Notes: generated from the letters alone by a model not told the origin. 64,000 nt of DNA from a cyanobacterium PCC 7702 (GCA_000332255.1 KB235926.1:1057733-1121732), one strand, 5' to 3'. Shown: positions 19,590 through 29,221, counted from the first letter of the stretch. A program made the numbers and translations.

Positions 19590-21197
19590 ATGCAAATGGT
19601 AAATGAAGTTGTTCGTGGAGAACAGGCTGACCAGTTTCGGCTTTTGCAGTCAACTTTGCGCGATCGCTGGCAAAGTATAGAAGACTCTAACAATAGCGAT
19701 GTCGATATTTTAGTGGTTCCTTCCCTGAGTATTGACCAACGAGAACTCACAAAAATTGAAGGTTACGAACATTACGAAGAACGCTTGCTATTTTCCTTAA
19801 TTCGGCTGTGGAATCCCCGCAATCGCCTTATTTATATTACTTCTGTACCGCTTCATCCCAGTATTGTTGACTATTATTTACAACTTTTACCGGGAATTCC
19901 CTTTTCTCATGCGCGCAATCGCTTGCTCCTTCTTTCTACCTATGATTCTTCCCTCAAACCCCTCAGTCAAAAAATTTTAGAACGCCCTCGCTTGCTCCAT
20001 CGCATTCGTCAAGCTTTGCGTCTTGACAAATCATTTATGATATGCTATAATGCCACAGATTTAGAAGCAGAACTATCCTTAAAACTAGGCGTACCCCTAT
20101 ATGCTGCCGATCCCAAATTACAGATTTGGGGAACTAAAAGCGGGAGTCGACAAATTTTTGCAGAAAGTGGAGTTCCCTTTCCAGACGGTAGCGAAAGGTT
20201 ATGGGATACAGACGATTTAGCACAAGCAGCTGCCGATCTATGGGGACGTCAGCCGCAATTAAAAAAAATAGTGGTCAAGCTCAACGAAGGCATTTCTGGA
20301 GAAGGAAACGCGCTTTTGGATTTAACAGCGATCGCACATGCTGCACCCGGAAATGCTTCCCATCGCCAAACAGTAGCAGCAATTAAAGATAGCTTTGCCA
20401 AGATGCGTTTTCAGGCCAAGCAAGAAACCTGGGAGAACTTTTCCCAACGCATCAGCGAGATAGGAGGAATTGTCGAGGCGTTTGTAGAAGGAAAAGTGAA
20501 GCGATCGCCCAGCGTCCAAGGACGCATCACGCCTTTAGGAGAAGTGGAAATTCTCTCTACCCACGACCAAATTCTCGGAGGTCCAGACGGACAAATTTAT
20601 CTTGGCTGTCGTTTTCCAGCAGACGAAGCTTATCGCCTGCAACTGCAGCATCTAGGTTTAAAAGTTGGCAAAAAACTGGCCCAAAAAGGTGCTCTAGAAA
20701 GATTTGGAGTCGATTTTATCGCCGTGGTTGGAGACAATGGAGAGTGGGAGATGCAGGGGATTGAAATTAATCTGCGCAAAGGCGGTACCACCCATCCTTT
20801 TATGACTTTGAAATTATTGACCAACGGACGCTACGACCTTTCCACCGGTTTATTTTACTCCCAACAAGGACGTCCGAAATATTACATAGCTACCGACAAC
20901 CTGCACAAACAACACTACCAAGGACTTTTACCCAACGATTTAATGGATATTATTGCCCTGCATCGCTTGCATTTCGACACCGGTACTGAAACAGGAACAG
21001 TATTTCATTTAATGGGTTGTCTTTCCCAGTTTGGCAAACTAGGATTAACCAGCATTGGCGATTCTCCCCAACAAGCAGAAGAAATTTATAATAAAGTTGT
21101 AAAAGTCCTAGACGAAGAGACTAACAGCAACAATAGCGATTTTACCTATTTTTCAGAGTACGCTTTTGCTACTGGCCGGGACGAATTTGGTTGTTAA
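19590..21197 (+). CDS. ATP-grasp protein, peptide ligase PGM1-related
   Basis: A 535-residue protein. The N-terminal half (about 1-150) has a Rossmann-like region with VDILVVPSLSID and NRLIYITSVPLHP. The second half is ATP-grasp: KKIVVKLNEGISGEGNALL is the ATP-lysine strand and glycine loop, GGIVEAFVEG a middle strand, and EMQGIEINLRKGGTTHPF the metal-binding Glu/Asn/Arg end. It resembles proteins annotated as related to the peptide ligase PGM1, which join an amino acid to a peptide in natural-product pathways, but no such pathway is adjacent. A kinase gene begins 60 bases downstream on the same strand, so the two may be co-transcribed. A run of eight A at 20261-20268 leaves the frame intact. 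Confidence 0.75.
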   Translation: MQMVNEVVRGEQADQFRLLQSTLRDRWQSIEDSNNSDVDILVVPSLSIDQRELTKIEGYEHYEERLLFSLIRLWNPRNRLIYITSVPLHPSIVDYYLQLLPGIPFSHARNRLLLLSTYDSSLKPLSQKILERPRLLHRIRQALRLDKSFMICYNATDLEAELSLKLGVPLYAADPKLQIWGTKSGSRQIFAESGVPFPDGSERLWDTDDLAQAAADLWGRQPQLKKIVVKLNEGISGEGNALLDLTAIAHAAPGNASHRQTVAAIKDSFAKMRFQAKQETWENFSQRISEIGGIVEAFVEGKVKRSPSVQGRITPLGEVEILSTHDQILGGPDGQIYLGCRFPADEAYRLQLQHLGLKVGKKLAQKGALERFGVDFIAVVGDNGEWEMQGIEINLRKGGTTHPFMTLKLLTNGRYDLSTGLFYSQQGRPKYYIATDNLHKQHYQGLLPNDLMDIIALHRLHFDTGTETGTVFHLMGCLSQFGKLGLTSIGDSPQQAEEIYNKVVKVLDEETNSNNSDFTYFSEYAFATGRDEFGC

Positions 21198-21256
21198 TAG
21201 CTACCGACCTTTCTCTATTTGTGTACAATCAACTCAGCCTTTGTATATTAGCAGTT

Positions 21257-22975
21257 GTGTCCAACAAAAGTGCGGTTCACTGCATAAATCCTAACTGTCA
21301 GCGTCCTTATCCCCAACCTTGGGGAAATAAATTTTGCAATAGCTGTGGCGCACCCCTGCTGATAGACCGCTACGTCCCCATCACCCGTTTGGGAGCAGGA
21401 GGTTTTGCCCAAATTTACACTGTTTGGGACCGCAAGACACAAACAGAAAAGGTGTTAAAGGTACTGGTGGAAGATTCACCCAAAGCGCAAGAATTATTTG
21501 CTCAAGAAGCAGCTTTGATGAGGTGCTTGCGACATCCAGGAGTTCCCAAAGTTGATGTGGATGGTTATTTTCAGCATCGTTGGGTTGACTCTCGGCGTCA
21601 GTGGAATTTATCTTGTTTGGTCATGGAAAAAATCAACGGGGAGACCCTAGAAAAAATCTTACAAACAGATTATCCCCAAGGATGCCCCCAAGAACTAGTA
21701 TTGAACTGGTTGATTCAGGCTGTAGACATCTTACGGCATTTGCACCAAAACAAGATTATCCATCGCGATATCAAACCCTCTAACTTGATGCTGCGCAATT
21801 ACTCATTGGGACAAGCTCAGCAGTTGGTACTTATCGACTTTGGTGGAGCAAAGCGATGCGATCGCACCAGCAGTGGTTCGCCACCGCGTTCTACAAAGTT
21901 GTTTTCTTCTGGTTACGCTCCTCCAGAACAAATTATCGGTAGCAACATCGGACCTGCGGCTGATTTTTATGCTCTCGGTCGGACAATGATAGAGTTGTTA
22001 ACCGGTAAACATCCGGTAGATTTAGAAGATCCCCTGACTGGAGAATTTAGCTGGCGTAAGCAGGTAAACATCAATCCCCAGTTAGCAGATCTGTTGGATG
22101 AAATGGTTAAGGAGGAAGTACAAGCTCGTCCTGCAAACGCAGTTGTGATTCAAAAACGTTTGGCGCAGATTTCCCGAAACCTATCTAGCAGTCCAGCTCG
22201 CCCCTCTTTAGCAGCTCGGGCGCAGATATTTTTTTGGAAATTGGCAAAAACTTCTCAAGCAGCGCGAATTAGTTGTGCTCAAAGTTTCAGAAAAATTGTC
22301 GCTTTCATATTTTACGCGATCGCCCAGTTTTTGGGAGCCTGTTTGCGTACCTTTTGGACAATGCTTTTAACTTGTGGCGGTGCTGGTATAGGTACGGTCG
22401 TCGGTTATTTTTTAGCCTATCATACAGGCTGGGGAATTGAACTTGGCGAAGTTATATCCCGTCAACTAACTGGGTTGCTGGCAAAGACCCAGCCGGTACC
22501 GGGGCCAGAAATTCTTGTCTTTTCTGGTGCTGGCTTGGGAACTGCGTGGGGACTAACAGTAGCTGGAAGTTACGGACAACGACGGCGATTTATAGTAGCA
22601 TCCCTGATGGGTATAACCAGCTATGCATTTGGTTGGTTTATTTTGCAACTGCTTGCACCAAAAGACATGGCTGAGGGGCTAGTGGGAGTAATTTTAGTCG
22701 TTGTTTTTCTATTCACCTTGGGATTAGACTTCCGCAGCCATCAGATAGTTTATGCTACTATTGCTGCCTTTGGTAGCGCTATGCCGTTTGCAGCTGTAGT
22801 CAGTTTCGAATTTCCATCAAATTTGTTTGATTTATTTCGTCCTACTAACGATTGGCAACAATTGTGGCTAAAAATTGCTTTTTTTAGTTTTATTGGTATT
22901 TTTATTAGCTTTTGGCTGGGCGTAACTTATTATTTGATTTTGCCTGGTCTGCGTTTGTTGGGCTGGCGTAAATAA
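21257..22975 (+). CDS. Ser/Thr protein kinase with N-terminal zinc ribbon and C-terminal membrane domain
   Basis: Start taken at GTG 21257, because the frame above it overlaps the previous gene and is unrelated. Residues 9-30 form a zinc ribbon (Cys 9, 14, 27, 30). The kinase domain (about 37-300) has the glycine loop RLGAGGFAQIY, the ATP Lys in KVLKVLVED, IHRDIKPSNLML and the metal motif in LIDFGGAK, then SSGYAPPEQ in the activation segment. So it looks catalytically complete. About six hydrophobic segments follow (from FWTMLLTCGGAGIG to FISFWLGVTYYLIL), anchoring it in the membrane. This is a common cyanobacterial layout; its substrate may be connected with the upstream ATP-grasp protein. 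Confidence 0.88.
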   Translation: MSNKSAVHCINPNCQRPYPQPWGNKFCNSCGAPLLIDRYVPITRLGAGGFAQIYTVWDRKTQTEKVLKVLVEDSPKAQELFAQEAALMRCLRHPGVPKVDVDGYFQHRWVDSRRQWNLSCLVMEKINGETLEKILQTDYPQGCPQELVLNWLIQAVDILRHLHQNKIIHRDIKPSNLMLRNYSLGQAQQLVLIDFGGAKRCDRTSSGSPPRSTKLFSSGYAPPEQIIGSNIGPAADFYALGRTMIELLTGKHPVDLEDPLTGEFSWRKQVNINPQLADLLDEMVKEEVQARPANAVVIQKRLAQISRNLSSSPARPSLAARAQIFFWKLAKTSQAARISCAQSFRKIVAFIFYAIAQFLGACLRTFWTMLLTCGGAGIGTVVGYFLAYHTGWGIELGEVISRQLTGLLAKTQPVPGPEILVFSGAGLGTAWGLTVAGSYGQRRRFIVASLMGITSYAFGWFILQLLAPKDMAEGLVGVILVVVFLFTLGLDFRSHQIVYATIAAFGSAMPFAAVVSFEFPSNLFDLFRPTNDWQQLWLKIAFFSFIGIFISFWLGVTYYLILPGLRLLGWRK

Positions 22976-23457
22976 AATCAATAAAAATAAATAGAAAATT
23001 AATATCTTCCAAACTGGGGGAGCTCATACTTAGTTTTCTATAGAGTTTCCGTATAATTTCTATTTTGATTTTTAGATCTTTTGCAACTAAAATAGCTTTA
23101 TACACCGTATTTTTACAGTTTATTTATGGCAGCTTCATCTTTTATCTTTACTCAAAGCTATTAGTTTAAATTTTCCTCATCAATACAAATTTTGGTATAG
23201 ATTGTTGTTACTGTCGGAATTAAATTTATCACAAGAATCAGGCAAAGCAGGAAAGAAAAGACTTCACAGACTTGTTTTTGCTTAGTAACAATAACTAACA
23301 TTTTCCCTGTGGGGGCTCAACCGTCAAAATACAACCCTTGCTGTTTTTAGTCACCACCAACAGTTAGGGTTATTAAGACCTGCTAGAGTGGGTTCAGAGT
23401 GATTTTTTGCTTAACACTTCTTTATTATAAAGACAAAGTGCCTTAATCAATTGTAAA
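22976..23457. other. intergenic stretch without a supported gene
   Basis: About 480 AT-rich bases between the kinase and the amidohydrolase, both on the plus strand. I see no gene, no strong hairpin and no convincing promoter pair. Confidence 0.45.
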
Positions 23458-24639
23458 ATGCTCAGCCAAATTAAAGATATAGCAATAACATTAGCTCCTC
23501 GTTTAATAGAAATTCGCCGTCATATTCATTCCTATCCAGAAGCGAGCGGTCAGGAGTACCAAACAGCAGCGTTTGTAGCTGGGGTGTTGTCTTCCTGTGG
23601 TCTGCAGGTACGAGAGGGAGTAGGTAAAACGGGCGTGCTGGGAGAGTTGCAAGGTAACGGTCAAGACGATCGCATTTTAGCAATTCGCGCCGATATGGAT
23701 GCTTTACCAATTCAAGAACGCACTGGTTTAGAGTTTGCTTCTCGCGTTCCGGGTTTGATGCACGCTTGCGGTCACGACGTACACACCACAGTGGGTTTGG
23801 GGACAGCCATGGTATTATCTCAAATTGCGCAAGAGTTACCGGGAAATGTGCGTTTTTTATTTCAGCCAGCAGAGGAAATCGCTCAAGGAGCAAGCTGGAT
23901 GGTAGCAGACGGAGCAATGGATCGAGTCACTGCGGTGCTGGGTGTTCATGTTTTTCCTTCTATCCCCGCAGGTTCCATAGGTGTGCGTTATGGCGCCCTG
24001 ACAGCAGCAGCTGACGATTTGGAAATCACCATTGTCGGTGAGTCGGGACACGGTGCTCGTCCTCACGAAGCTATTGATGCGATCTGGATCGCCGCGCAGG
24101 TAGTGACAGCACTGCAACAGGCAATTAGCCGCACGCAAAATCCTTTGCGTCCAGTGGTACTAAGTATAGGGCAAATCAACGGAGGTAGGGCGCCAAACGT
24201 GATTGCTGACCAAGTGCAGTTGTTGGGAACAGTGCGATCGCTCCATCCAGAAACGCGTGCTAGTTTACCGTACTGGATTGAAAAAATAGTCGCCAGCATT
24301 TGCAATTCCTACGGCGCTAGGTTTGAGGTGAATTATCGTCAGGGTGTACCCAGCGTGCAGAACGATTATTCTTTGACGCAGTTATTACAATCAGCAGCGG
24401 AAGAAGCTTGGGGAAGCGATCGCGTGCAAGTTCTACCAGAACCTTCCCTGGGAGCAGAAGATTTTTCTGTTTATTTAGAAAAAGCTCCTGGTTCCATGTT
24501 TCGTTTAGGTGTAGGTTTTCAAGACCGGGTCATCAATTACCCGCTGCACCATCCTCAATTTGAAGTTGATGAATCTGCCATTATCACGGGAGTTGTCACC
24601 ATGGCATACAGTGCTTATAAATACTGGCATTATAACTAG
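23458..24639 (+). CDS. M20 family amidohydrolase (N-acyl amino acid / hippurate hydrolase type)
   Basis: A zinc-dependent hydrolase of 393 residues, the normal length for the amidohydrolase branch of M20D. Visible metal and catalytic motifs are RADMDALPIQE, MHACGHDVHTT, FQPAEEIAQGA with the catalytic Glu pair, GVHVFPS and the late LGAEDFSVYLE. The dimerisation domain includes VGESGHGARPHEAIDAI. Relatives remove acyl groups from amino acids or auxin-like conjugates; the substrate here is unknown. It converges with the SRPBCC gene (stops 31 bases apart). Confidence 0.9.
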   Translation: MLSQIKDIAITLAPRLIEIRRHIHSYPEASGQEYQTAAFVAGVLSSCGLQVREGVGKTGVLGELQGNGQDDRILAIRADMDALPIQERTGLEFASRVPGLMHACGHDVHTTVGLGTAMVLSQIAQELPGNVRFLFQPAEEIAQGASWMVADGAMDRVTAVLGVHVFPSIPAGSIGVRYGALTAAADDLEITIVGESGHGARPHEAIDAIWIAAQVVTALQQAISRTQNPLRPVVLSIGQINGGRAPNVIADQVQLLGTVRSLHPETRASLPYWIEKIVASICNSYGARFEVNYRQGVPSVQNDYSLTQLLQSAAEEAWGSDRVQVLPEPSLGAEDFSVYLEKAPGSMFRLGVGFQDRVINYPLHHPQFEVDESAIITGVVTMAYSAYKYWHYN

Positions 24640-24670
24640 TTGAGCTAATTTTGGTTAACTTTCCCCTCGC

Positions 24671-25243
24671 TTAAGTTGACAACGCCTCTGCGCGTTGGCG
24701 AATTGCCAGCAAATTTAACTTTAGATCCTTTGCCAGGCGACGTTCAATAATTGCCACAGGCATGGTAGGTTTCGGCCATACCCTAAGCGTATAGCGAAGA
24801 TTAGTTCCCATTTGTTGGCCGCAACAAAAAGGTTCCAAATCCCAACTTCCAGAAAAGTCCTTGAAATCACCCTCTACCATCCGAAAAGTAATTTCCTTGG
24901 GAAAGTTTTCTTCCAAATCGAGAACGACACGGGCTGAAAAATTAAAGCGTAAAAAACGCTCCTGACCAACCTGCTCCAAACGGATACCGCCATCGGGATG
25001 TTTGAGCAGGCGACTTTCAGCTAAGTTGGGAATGAAATCGGCTAACGCTTCATAATCTGTCAGTACCTTCCACACTTTTACCACTGATTGGGAAATTTGG
25101 ATTTGAGCAGTAATTTGGCGCTGTCGCTGTGCTATTTTCTCAATTTGTACCGCTACAGCTTCCAGTTCGGAATTATCTGGTAAATCTGATTCATCAGCGG
25201 CGATCGCATCCAGTTGTTCTGGGGTGTATTGTTCTTCAGTCAC
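24671..25243 (-). CDS. SRPBCC family protein (polyketide cyclase/dehydrase-like)
   Basis: About 190 residues. Residues from about 45 on follow the START-like helix-grip pattern: an opening strand QITAQIQISQSVVKVWKVLTD, then YEALADFIPNLAESRLL, and a long final helix carrying RRLAKDLKLNLLAIRQRAE. Such proteins bind hydrophobic ligands; some are enzymes. The frame runs further up to 25354 inside the kinase gene, but a GTG at 25243 overlaps the end of the kinase frame (GTGACTGA), so translation is probably coupled to it. The shared transcript links this protein to the histidine kinase; its ligand is unknown. Confidence 0.75.
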   Translation of the reverse strand: MTEEQYTPEQLDAIAADESDLPDNSELEAVAVQIEKIAQRQRQITAQIQISQSVVKVWKVLTDYEALADFIPNLAESRLLKHPDGGIRLEQVGQERFLRFNFSARVVLDLEENFPKEITFRMVEGDFKDFSGSWDLEPFCCGQQMGTNLRYTLRVWPKPTMPVAIIERRLAKDLKLNLLAIRQRAEALST

Positions 25244-27290
25244 TTTCAGAATATGGTTTACTTTCAGTGGCAAATTGAGGCAAACTGAGGGTAAAGGATA
25301 TTCTGCTGAGGTTGCTATCCTCAACAGGCGTGCTTTCGACTGCAATTTCCCCATTTAAATGCTGCACTAGAGACTTGACAAGGGCAAGTCCCAGGCCAGT
25401 ACCTGGAGTCCATCGTCCTTTCCCACGACGGAATTTATCAAATATGTAGGAGGCTTCTTCTTGTGAGATGCCCATGCCTGTGTTAGTTACTTTTATAATA
25501 ACTCGATCGATGTGCTCGATGATTTGGTGACGGGCTTGAAGTTGAACGGTGGTGTCTCGTTCGGAAAATTTTCCAGCGTTAGTTAATAATTCTTGCAAGA
25601 TGCGGTCAAAACTTTCTAGTTCGGTTTGTAGCTTTAATGGCTGATTTGGTAAATCGAGATTGATGCTCAACCCCTGCTCGAGAAATTTTTTTTGAAAAGA
25701 TGCAGCCAAATCTTGAATTCTTGCATTCAAATCAATAGTTTCGTACTGGGGACGCTCGTGATGGGTCTCTAGTTTTTGCAGTGTTAGCAAGTCATTAATT
25801 AAGTTTATTTCTTTGCTACACTCTTGTTCTAGGATATCTAGATATTTGGCTTGCCGCTCTGGTGTTATTCCTGGTTGACGTAAAATGCGTAGGGCCATGC
25901 GCATGTTTGTGAGGGGATAGCGCAGGCGATCGCTCATGTTACTTAAAAATTCGTCTTTGAGTTGGTTGAGTTCTCGCAGTTGCTCTACATGTCGTCTTTG
26001 TTTTTCGTATAATTTCGCTTGCACGTCCAAACTGCGTTGCAGCTGGGCTGTGCGTTCGTCTACCAGTGTCTGCACCCGTCGTAAAGTTTGATTTTGGATT
26101 ATAGCATTACTTGCTTGAGCGCAGACCATTTCCACCATATTTAATTCTGCTGCTTGCCAGTGACGGGGTTTTGCTTGCTGCAGTACCAAAAACCCCAGAA
26201 TTTTGCCTTGACTTTCCAAAGGCATTACCAACGCTGCGGGTAGGTCCTTCAAAGCGAAGACCGGTGCAGCTGGAAAAACATCCCGATGCTGAGTATCTGC
26301 ACTGAGAATTATTGGTTTACCATAATCGTGGAAGGCACGCTGGCATAAATTGCACTCTGAAAGCCAAAAGGAAGTATCTTGACTTTGTGATTGTTGAAGC
26401 TGAGAATTTGCTGATTTTCTGATCCATTCGCCCACCACAGTGGCTTTAGCTTTGGGGATTTGTTTTCTGGGTAAAGTTCTCAGTAAGGGATCGCTGTATT
26501 TTAAAAGTATGAGCAAACCTCGATCTACCTGCAAAGCTTCTGCTGTGGCAGCAAGTGTTAACTGAAGCATTTGATTGAGCTCTAAGTTGCTGCGGTTGAG
26601 GATCGTCAGCTGTTTAATCAGGTTTTGATGCTGGGCGTGAAGTTGTAGGTACTGCTGTTGTAAGGCAATTAACCGTGCTTGCGCAACTTGAGCAAAGGCG
26701 ATGGCGCAAACCGCCTCTATTGCTTTGAGCAAATGTTTTTCCCCATCGCTCCAATTGTATGGTTGGGATTTGATCAGGTTAATGACACCGTTGTTTTTGT
26801 TACCAAGTCGAGTGGGAATGGCTAAAACAGCTTTAATTGCTACAGGCAAACACTGACACCCGACAGCTAAACTATTTTTAATTGTGGAAATATCTTCAAT
26901 GGTGGGTTCGCAAGCGCACTGCACCACTGGTAAATCCAACTGCTGCGTTGAGAATATTTCCTTAGAGCTTTGGGAACTGAGAAATTTTTCAGCACACCAA
27001 TTAGCGGCAATTTCTTCGCTAAATTCCTCGTCTGAAACCGTTACCAAACAGCAGCAATCTACCTTGAACGTGATTCCCAATACTTGGGCAATATCTTGCA
27101 GCATAGCTGCTGCGGTCGAGTGGTTGACAATGATTTGATTGATCTTTTGTGTTAGTTGTAGTGCTAATTCTTCCTCATATTGCATCAGTTTGACCGGATA
27201 TTGTGTGAGTCGCTCTACTTCGTGCAAGCATTGTGGAGATGATGACAAATTATTTGCTGTTTCTAGTACGCTGTTGGATGTGAGTGCCAT
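25236..27290 (-). CDS. GAF-domain histidine kinase-like protein lacking the phospho-acceptor His
   Basis: A 684-residue cytosolic protein. Two GAF-like regions cover about 60-210 (with a Cys-rich stretch CQCLP and CACEP) and 240-400. A coiled linker, a HisKA-like helix pair and an HATPase domain follow. The N-box ELLTNAGKFS and G2 box GTGLGLALVKSL are good. The H-box reads NMSDRLRYPLTNM where SHELRTPL is expected, so the His is Asp. The G1 box is TNTGMGI rather than DTGxGI. It may be a non-phosphorylating regulator or rely on a partner kinase. No response regulator is adjacent. Confidence 0.82.
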   Translation of the reverse strand: MALTSNSVLETANNLSSSPQCLHEVERLTQYPVKLMQYEEELALQLTQKINQIIVNHSTAAAMLQDIAQVLGITFKVDCCCLVTVSDEEFSEEIAANWCAEKFLSSQSSKEIFSTQQLDLPVVQCACEPTIEDISTIKNSLAVGCQCLPVAIKAVLAIPTRLGNKNNGVINLIKSQPYNWSDGEKHLLKAIEAVCAIAFAQVAQARLIALQQQYLQLHAQHQNLIKQLTILNRSNLELNQMLQLTLAATAEALQVDRGLLILLKYSDPLLRTLPRKQIPKAKATVVGEWIRKSANSQLQQSQSQDTSFWLSECNLCQRAFHDYGKPIILSADTQHRDVFPAAPVFALKDLPAALVMPLESQGKILGFLVLQQAKPRHWQAAELNMVEMVCAQASNAIIQNQTLRRVQTLVDERTAQLQRSLDVQAKLYEKQRRHVEQLRELNQLKDEFLSNMSDRLRYPLTNMRMALRILRQPGITPERQAKYLDILEQECSKEINLINDLLTLQKLETHHERPQYETIDLNARIQDLAASFQKKFLEQGLSINLDLPNQPLKLQTELESFDRILQELLTNAGKFSERDTTVQLQARHQIIEHIDRVIIKVTNTGMGISQEEASYIFDKFRRGKGRWTPGTGLGLALVKSLVQHLNGEIAVESTPVEDSNLSRISFTLSLPQFATESKPYSESD

Positions 27291-27981
27291 TCTCTTTGTA
27301 TTTAACCTCCTGCCATATGCTGAAATTGTGTCCGTATAACTTTTAAGATGCTGCTGAGTTTGGATGTCTTGAAATTTCCGGAGTTTCTCTCACTTGTTAT
27401 AGCCCCTTTCTATTTCAGATGGCCAGTTCTCCATATAAAAATTTTTGAGTAATAGAATACATAAAGCCTACTAAGATGCCGAAGCTAGATAATAGCTGGT
27501 TATTAATTACTCAGTTAATTTGATAACTTAGACCTCAGAATATCTTGTTTGGAACTATACACAAACAGTAATTTCTCTGGATTTGTGACAAAACTACCAC
27601 TATTTTTTTACGAGTTAATACTTAAAAAAATTAAGAAAAAATGTAATTTTTTTTGCTAAAAAAATCCTTCCGATTAAATATGAAAGGGAAATATAGAATA
27701 TACAAAGTTTACAAGATAAAGATTTTAGAAAAATTTTCGCTTTGGGAAAATAAAGTATAAAAATAATTAAAAATCATACCTTCTCCCGCTACTCTAGTTT
27801 AATTTTACACATCCAGCAGTTAAGTGGTTTCAGGGTAGATAGCGGACAAGATAGAAAAGAAAATTTGATAAGTTATTTTAATTAATTTTAGCATTCAATT
27901 TGATTAAACCTATGTAATGAGAATGCAGCTCGGCGATCGCCCTGTACAACCTCACCGAACTGCATTCATGGAGGTGTGGAT
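27291..27981. other. AT-rich intergenic stretch
   Basis: About 690 bases upstream of the histidine-kinase-like gene and downstream of the ribbon-helix-helix gene. It contains many A/T runs (for example around 27600-27680) and one HIP1 site near the right end. I found no gene, RNA or clear hairpin. Confidence 0.45.
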
Positions 27982-28317
27982 TTATCCAGCCAAGCTTTCG
28001 ATGCTCAGAGGAACCATATCCCCGGTCTTTGTCAATCCTAAAAGCATCGGTTGTTGGGGTAGAATAAGTCGACCCGTGATGACGCAGCGTTCTTCCTGGT
28101 GAGCAGTGGCGCTAATGCTAGCTCGGATGTCAGCTTTGGAAAATCGGGGTTTCCACTCTCCTGATTTTTGCTGGACATAATTCCAAAGAATATCGCGGAT
28201 CAGGGCTTGATATCCCTGGTTTCCCGCCAGTTGTTTCAATTTATCTTTCAATTCTCGCTCGAGACGGATACTAGTAACTTCCATATCGGTGGTTGGTGTA
28301 CGAGCAATCGCATGCAT
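27982..28317 (-). CDS. ribbon-helix-helix-like protein
   Basis: A 111-residue protein. Residues about 12-50 (MEVTSIRLERELKDKLKQLA then YQALIRDILWNYV) fit the strand-helix-helix layout of MetJ/Arc-type DNA-binding dimers. The C-terminal half (CVITGRLILPQQPMLLGL) is beta-rich and of unknown role. AGGAGA lies 6 bases before the ATG at 28317, which fixes the start. It is probably a small transcription factor; its target is unknown. No toxin gene is next to it, so a toxin-antitoxin role is not supported. Confidence 0.65.
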   Translation of the reverse strand: MHAIARTPTTDMEVTSIRLERELKDKLKQLAGNQGYQALIRDILWNYVQQKSGEWKPRFSKADIRASISATAHQEERCVITGRLILPQQPMLLGLTKTGDMVPLSIESLAG

Positions 28318-28831
28318 GAGTTTTCTCCTGGAAACTATAGACAGGATAGTAATACAAGTGTAGTATGTTTAAAGGAATGTTCAATAGGTGAAATTTTCTG
28401 TGAAATCTGTTTACCCCATTTCTACTTCCTTAGGCGCTGAAAAATCCCAACCAGATTGGGAATTGACCGCTATGGAATTGAAGGATTTATTCGTGGGGTA
28501 CAAAAGCCGAAAGCAGGACCGATTCACACAGGGGAATCATGATTTGAGATACGTCAGGATTAGCGTGTTTAAGCAAACATCACAAATAGACAAAAAAGGG
28601 GGAGGTACAGACACCAAAAAGCTGTACTGATACAGGAATAAAAGACTTTCAAATGCTATTTCTAACCCCCGCTTCCAAGATACAAAGAAGTGGGGGTTTT
28701 GCAATCGACAGTCAAACAGCAAGCGAGAGTGCAACTCGCACTGAAAGCACCAATCCAACTAGGCGATCGCTTTTGCAAAGCAGTTTTGGATGGATGGGTA
28801 AATAACCTGGAATACCATGAGAGCATGAAGA
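28318..28831. other. intergenic stretch, possible short plus-strand transcript
   Basis: About 510 bases between divergent genes. A plus-strand frame of 80 codons (28388-28630) has no family match, but it is followed by a strong terminator-like hairpin (28664-28698), so a small RNA or small protein could be made here. A second short inverted repeat, GCGAG/CTCGC, lies near 28733-28749. Confidence 0.3.
28664..28698 (+). terminator. rho-independent terminator-like hairpin
   Basis: AACCCCCGCTTC pairs with GAAGTGGGGGTT (12 pairs, one G-T) around an 11-base loop; two more T follow, giving TTTT at the 3' side. Its orientation would stop a plus-strand transcript starting in the preceding 300 bases. 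Confidence 0.6.
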
Positions 28832-29221
28832 ATGCTAAAACTAACTTATACTGAAACAAGTTTTCACCTGGAGTGTCTGACTCAATCCCTAGAGGAATGG
28901 GTAGCGCAACGAGTGATTTTGGCATTGCAAGTCGGTCAGAGTCTATACGTAGAACCAAGTACGGCTTCTTTTTTGCTTCCTGTTAACTTACCAGGACTAG
29001 AACAATTCAAGGACAAACTGCAGTGGAATGAAAGAGAAATAATTACTTTTTGTGCTTGTGATGCTGATTGTGTGGAGGTGACTTTGCGGGGATCTTGGCT
29101 TGCAAACAGTTCAGAAGATGCAACAGGAGTATTTGTCACAACCATGAGCGCTGGTAGCGAATTCCACCTGTACCAGCTTTGGTTAGCAGCTAAAAGTTAT
29201 GCCTCCGCCATGAGTGAATAA
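28832..29221 (+). CDS. conserved cyanobacterial protein of unknown function
   Basis: A 129-residue soluble protein starting MLKLTYTETSFHLE. It closely resembles a cyanobacterial family of small proteins I recall from heterocystous strains (named after an alr locus of Nostoc PCC 7120); the exact family name is from memory. The sequence has an alternating strand pattern (VILALQVGQSLYVE, ATGVFVTTMSAGSEFHLYQLWL) and no membrane segment. It ends just before a hairpin shared with the convergent deacetylase gene. The function is unknown. Confidence 0.6.
   Translation: MLKLTYTETSFHLECLTQSLEEWVAQRVILALQVGQSLYVEPSTASFLLPVNLPGLEQFKDKLQWNEREIITFCACDADCVEVTLRGSWLANSSEDATGVFVTTMSAGSEFHLYQLWLAAKSYASAMSE

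Noticed and set aside
27982-28317. Ribbon-helix-helix protein as antitoxin of a toxin-antitoxin pair
   Set aside because: No toxin-like gene on either side; the C-terminal half is not antitoxin-like.
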